From NCBI GenBank assembly GCA_021784715.1, contig JAJYHP010000024.1, positions 1-7,837 on the forward strand: a stretch of 7,837 bases of DNA. Reading direction: 5' to 3'. Origin of the DNA: a bacterium (GTDB lineage: Bacteria; Eremiobacterota; Eremiobacteria; Baltobacterales; Baltobacteraceae). Numbering within the stretch: position 1 is the first letter of the stretch; the number at the start of each line of letters is the position of its first letter. Below, piece after piece: positions 7,503-7,837 of this stretch. The position numbers and the translations under genes were made by a program. Under the pieces are notes generated by a model that was not told where the DNA came from, searched no databases, and saw only the letters and a program-made list of their open reading frames with translations.

Positions 7503-7837
7503 GTGCCATGCCTTCTTTGCCGGGACGATAGCCGTGGGCGCGAAGCGTGCGAATCACGCGCCCGAGCGGAAGCCCCATCACCGTGTAAAAATCGCCCTCG
7601 ATACCGTCGACTAAAGCCGCCGCGCGCCCCTGAATGCCGTATCCGCCGGCCTTATCGAAGGGTTCGCCGCTCGCGATATAGTCGTCGATCTCATCGTCGG
7701 CGAGTTCGTGAAAACGCACGCGCGTCGATTCGCAAAATTCATTCGCGGGCCCCCCGCCGGGAAACGCGATCGCGACGGCGGTGTGTACCAAGTGTTCGCG
7801 CCCGGAGAGCGAGGAGAGCATCGCTCGCGCTTCGCTC
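7492..7837 (-). CDS. maf: Maf family nucleoside triphosphate pyrophosphatase, dTTP/UTP type (5' partial)
   Basis: Only the C-terminal 114 residues are present; the gene runs off the right edge, and the ATG at 7821 is an internal Met. The residues before that Met (SEARA) continue the Maf pattern, giving [20 protein letters not shown]. The segment [10 protein letters not shown] (7656-7627) is the Maf hallmark, followed by [13 protein letters not shown]. The YGIQG form matches the YhdE-like branch (dTTP/UTP pyrophosphatase) better than the YceF branch (7-methyl-GTP), as I recall those families. The enzyme hydrolyses non-canonical or excess nucleotides to monophosphates in the cytoplasm, and Maf has been linked to septum control in Bacillus. 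It lies next to mre genes in many bacteria. Its last 11 bases overlap the start of mreC, so the two are probably cotranscribed. Confidence 0.93.
   Translation of the reverse strand, partial: SEARAMLSSLSGREHLVHTAVAIAFPGGGPANEFCESTRVRFHELADDEIDDYIASGEPFDKAGGYGIQGRAAALVDGIEGDFYTVMGLPLGRVIRTLRAHGYRPGKEGMARAH
7511..7517 (-). promoter_or_regulatory. Ribosome binding site of mreC
   Basis: The mRNA-sense sequence AAGAAGG lies inside the last codons of maf, 8 bases before the GTG at 7502. It is the only convincing Shine-Dalgarno I see at the junctions of the minus-strand genes, and it decides for the GTG start of mreC. Confidence 0.6.

Overview
This window is a fully coding stretch of GC-rich bacterial chromosome. 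No run of 300 bases lacks a gene, and no RNA gene, mobile element or CRISPR array is visible. It holds six genes in two convergent blocks. GC-rich codon choice, ATGA-type overlaps and a maf-mreC-mreD-mrdA order show a bacterium that makes its wall with the Rod (elongasome) machinery. The phylum cannot be fixed from sequence reading alone. My loose guess is a GC-rich, under-sampled lineage of the Eremiobacterota/WPS-2 kind, held with low confidence.

Plus strand, 1-4372: two translationally coupled genes of unknown function. The first is cut by the left window edge. It carries six tandem immunoglobulin-like (DUF11/CARDB-type) domains, a Pro/Ala/Glu-rich linker and an alpha-helical C-terminal domain. 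The second overlaps it by the 4 bases ATGA. It has one N-terminal membrane helix, a short HEAT-like helical stretch and a C-terminal helical domain. By eye, the C-terminal domains of the two proteins are related to each other (HLxALxxLLP, ALPWxxxAxLLP and RYR motifs at matching spacing). This paired, seemingly undescribed module is the most interesting thing here.

Minus strand, 7837-4341: maf (C-terminal part only; the gene runs off the right edge), mreC, mreD and mrdA (PBP2), read right to left. Each gene overlaps the next by 11, 35 and 4 bases, so they look like one transcript with coupled translation. MreC and MreD are scaffold components of the elongasome, PBP2 is its transpeptidase, and Maf is a nucleotide pyrophosphatase often found beside mre genes. 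A perfect 10-bp hairpin sits on the mreC stop codon inside the start of mreD. rodA, the usual partner next to mrdA, is not present downstream; instead mrdA collides tail to tail with the second plus-strand gene, with a 32-base overlap of the two reading frames.

The two blocks converge and their promoters lie outside the window, so any functional tie between the repeat-protein pair and wall elongation rests on proximity only.
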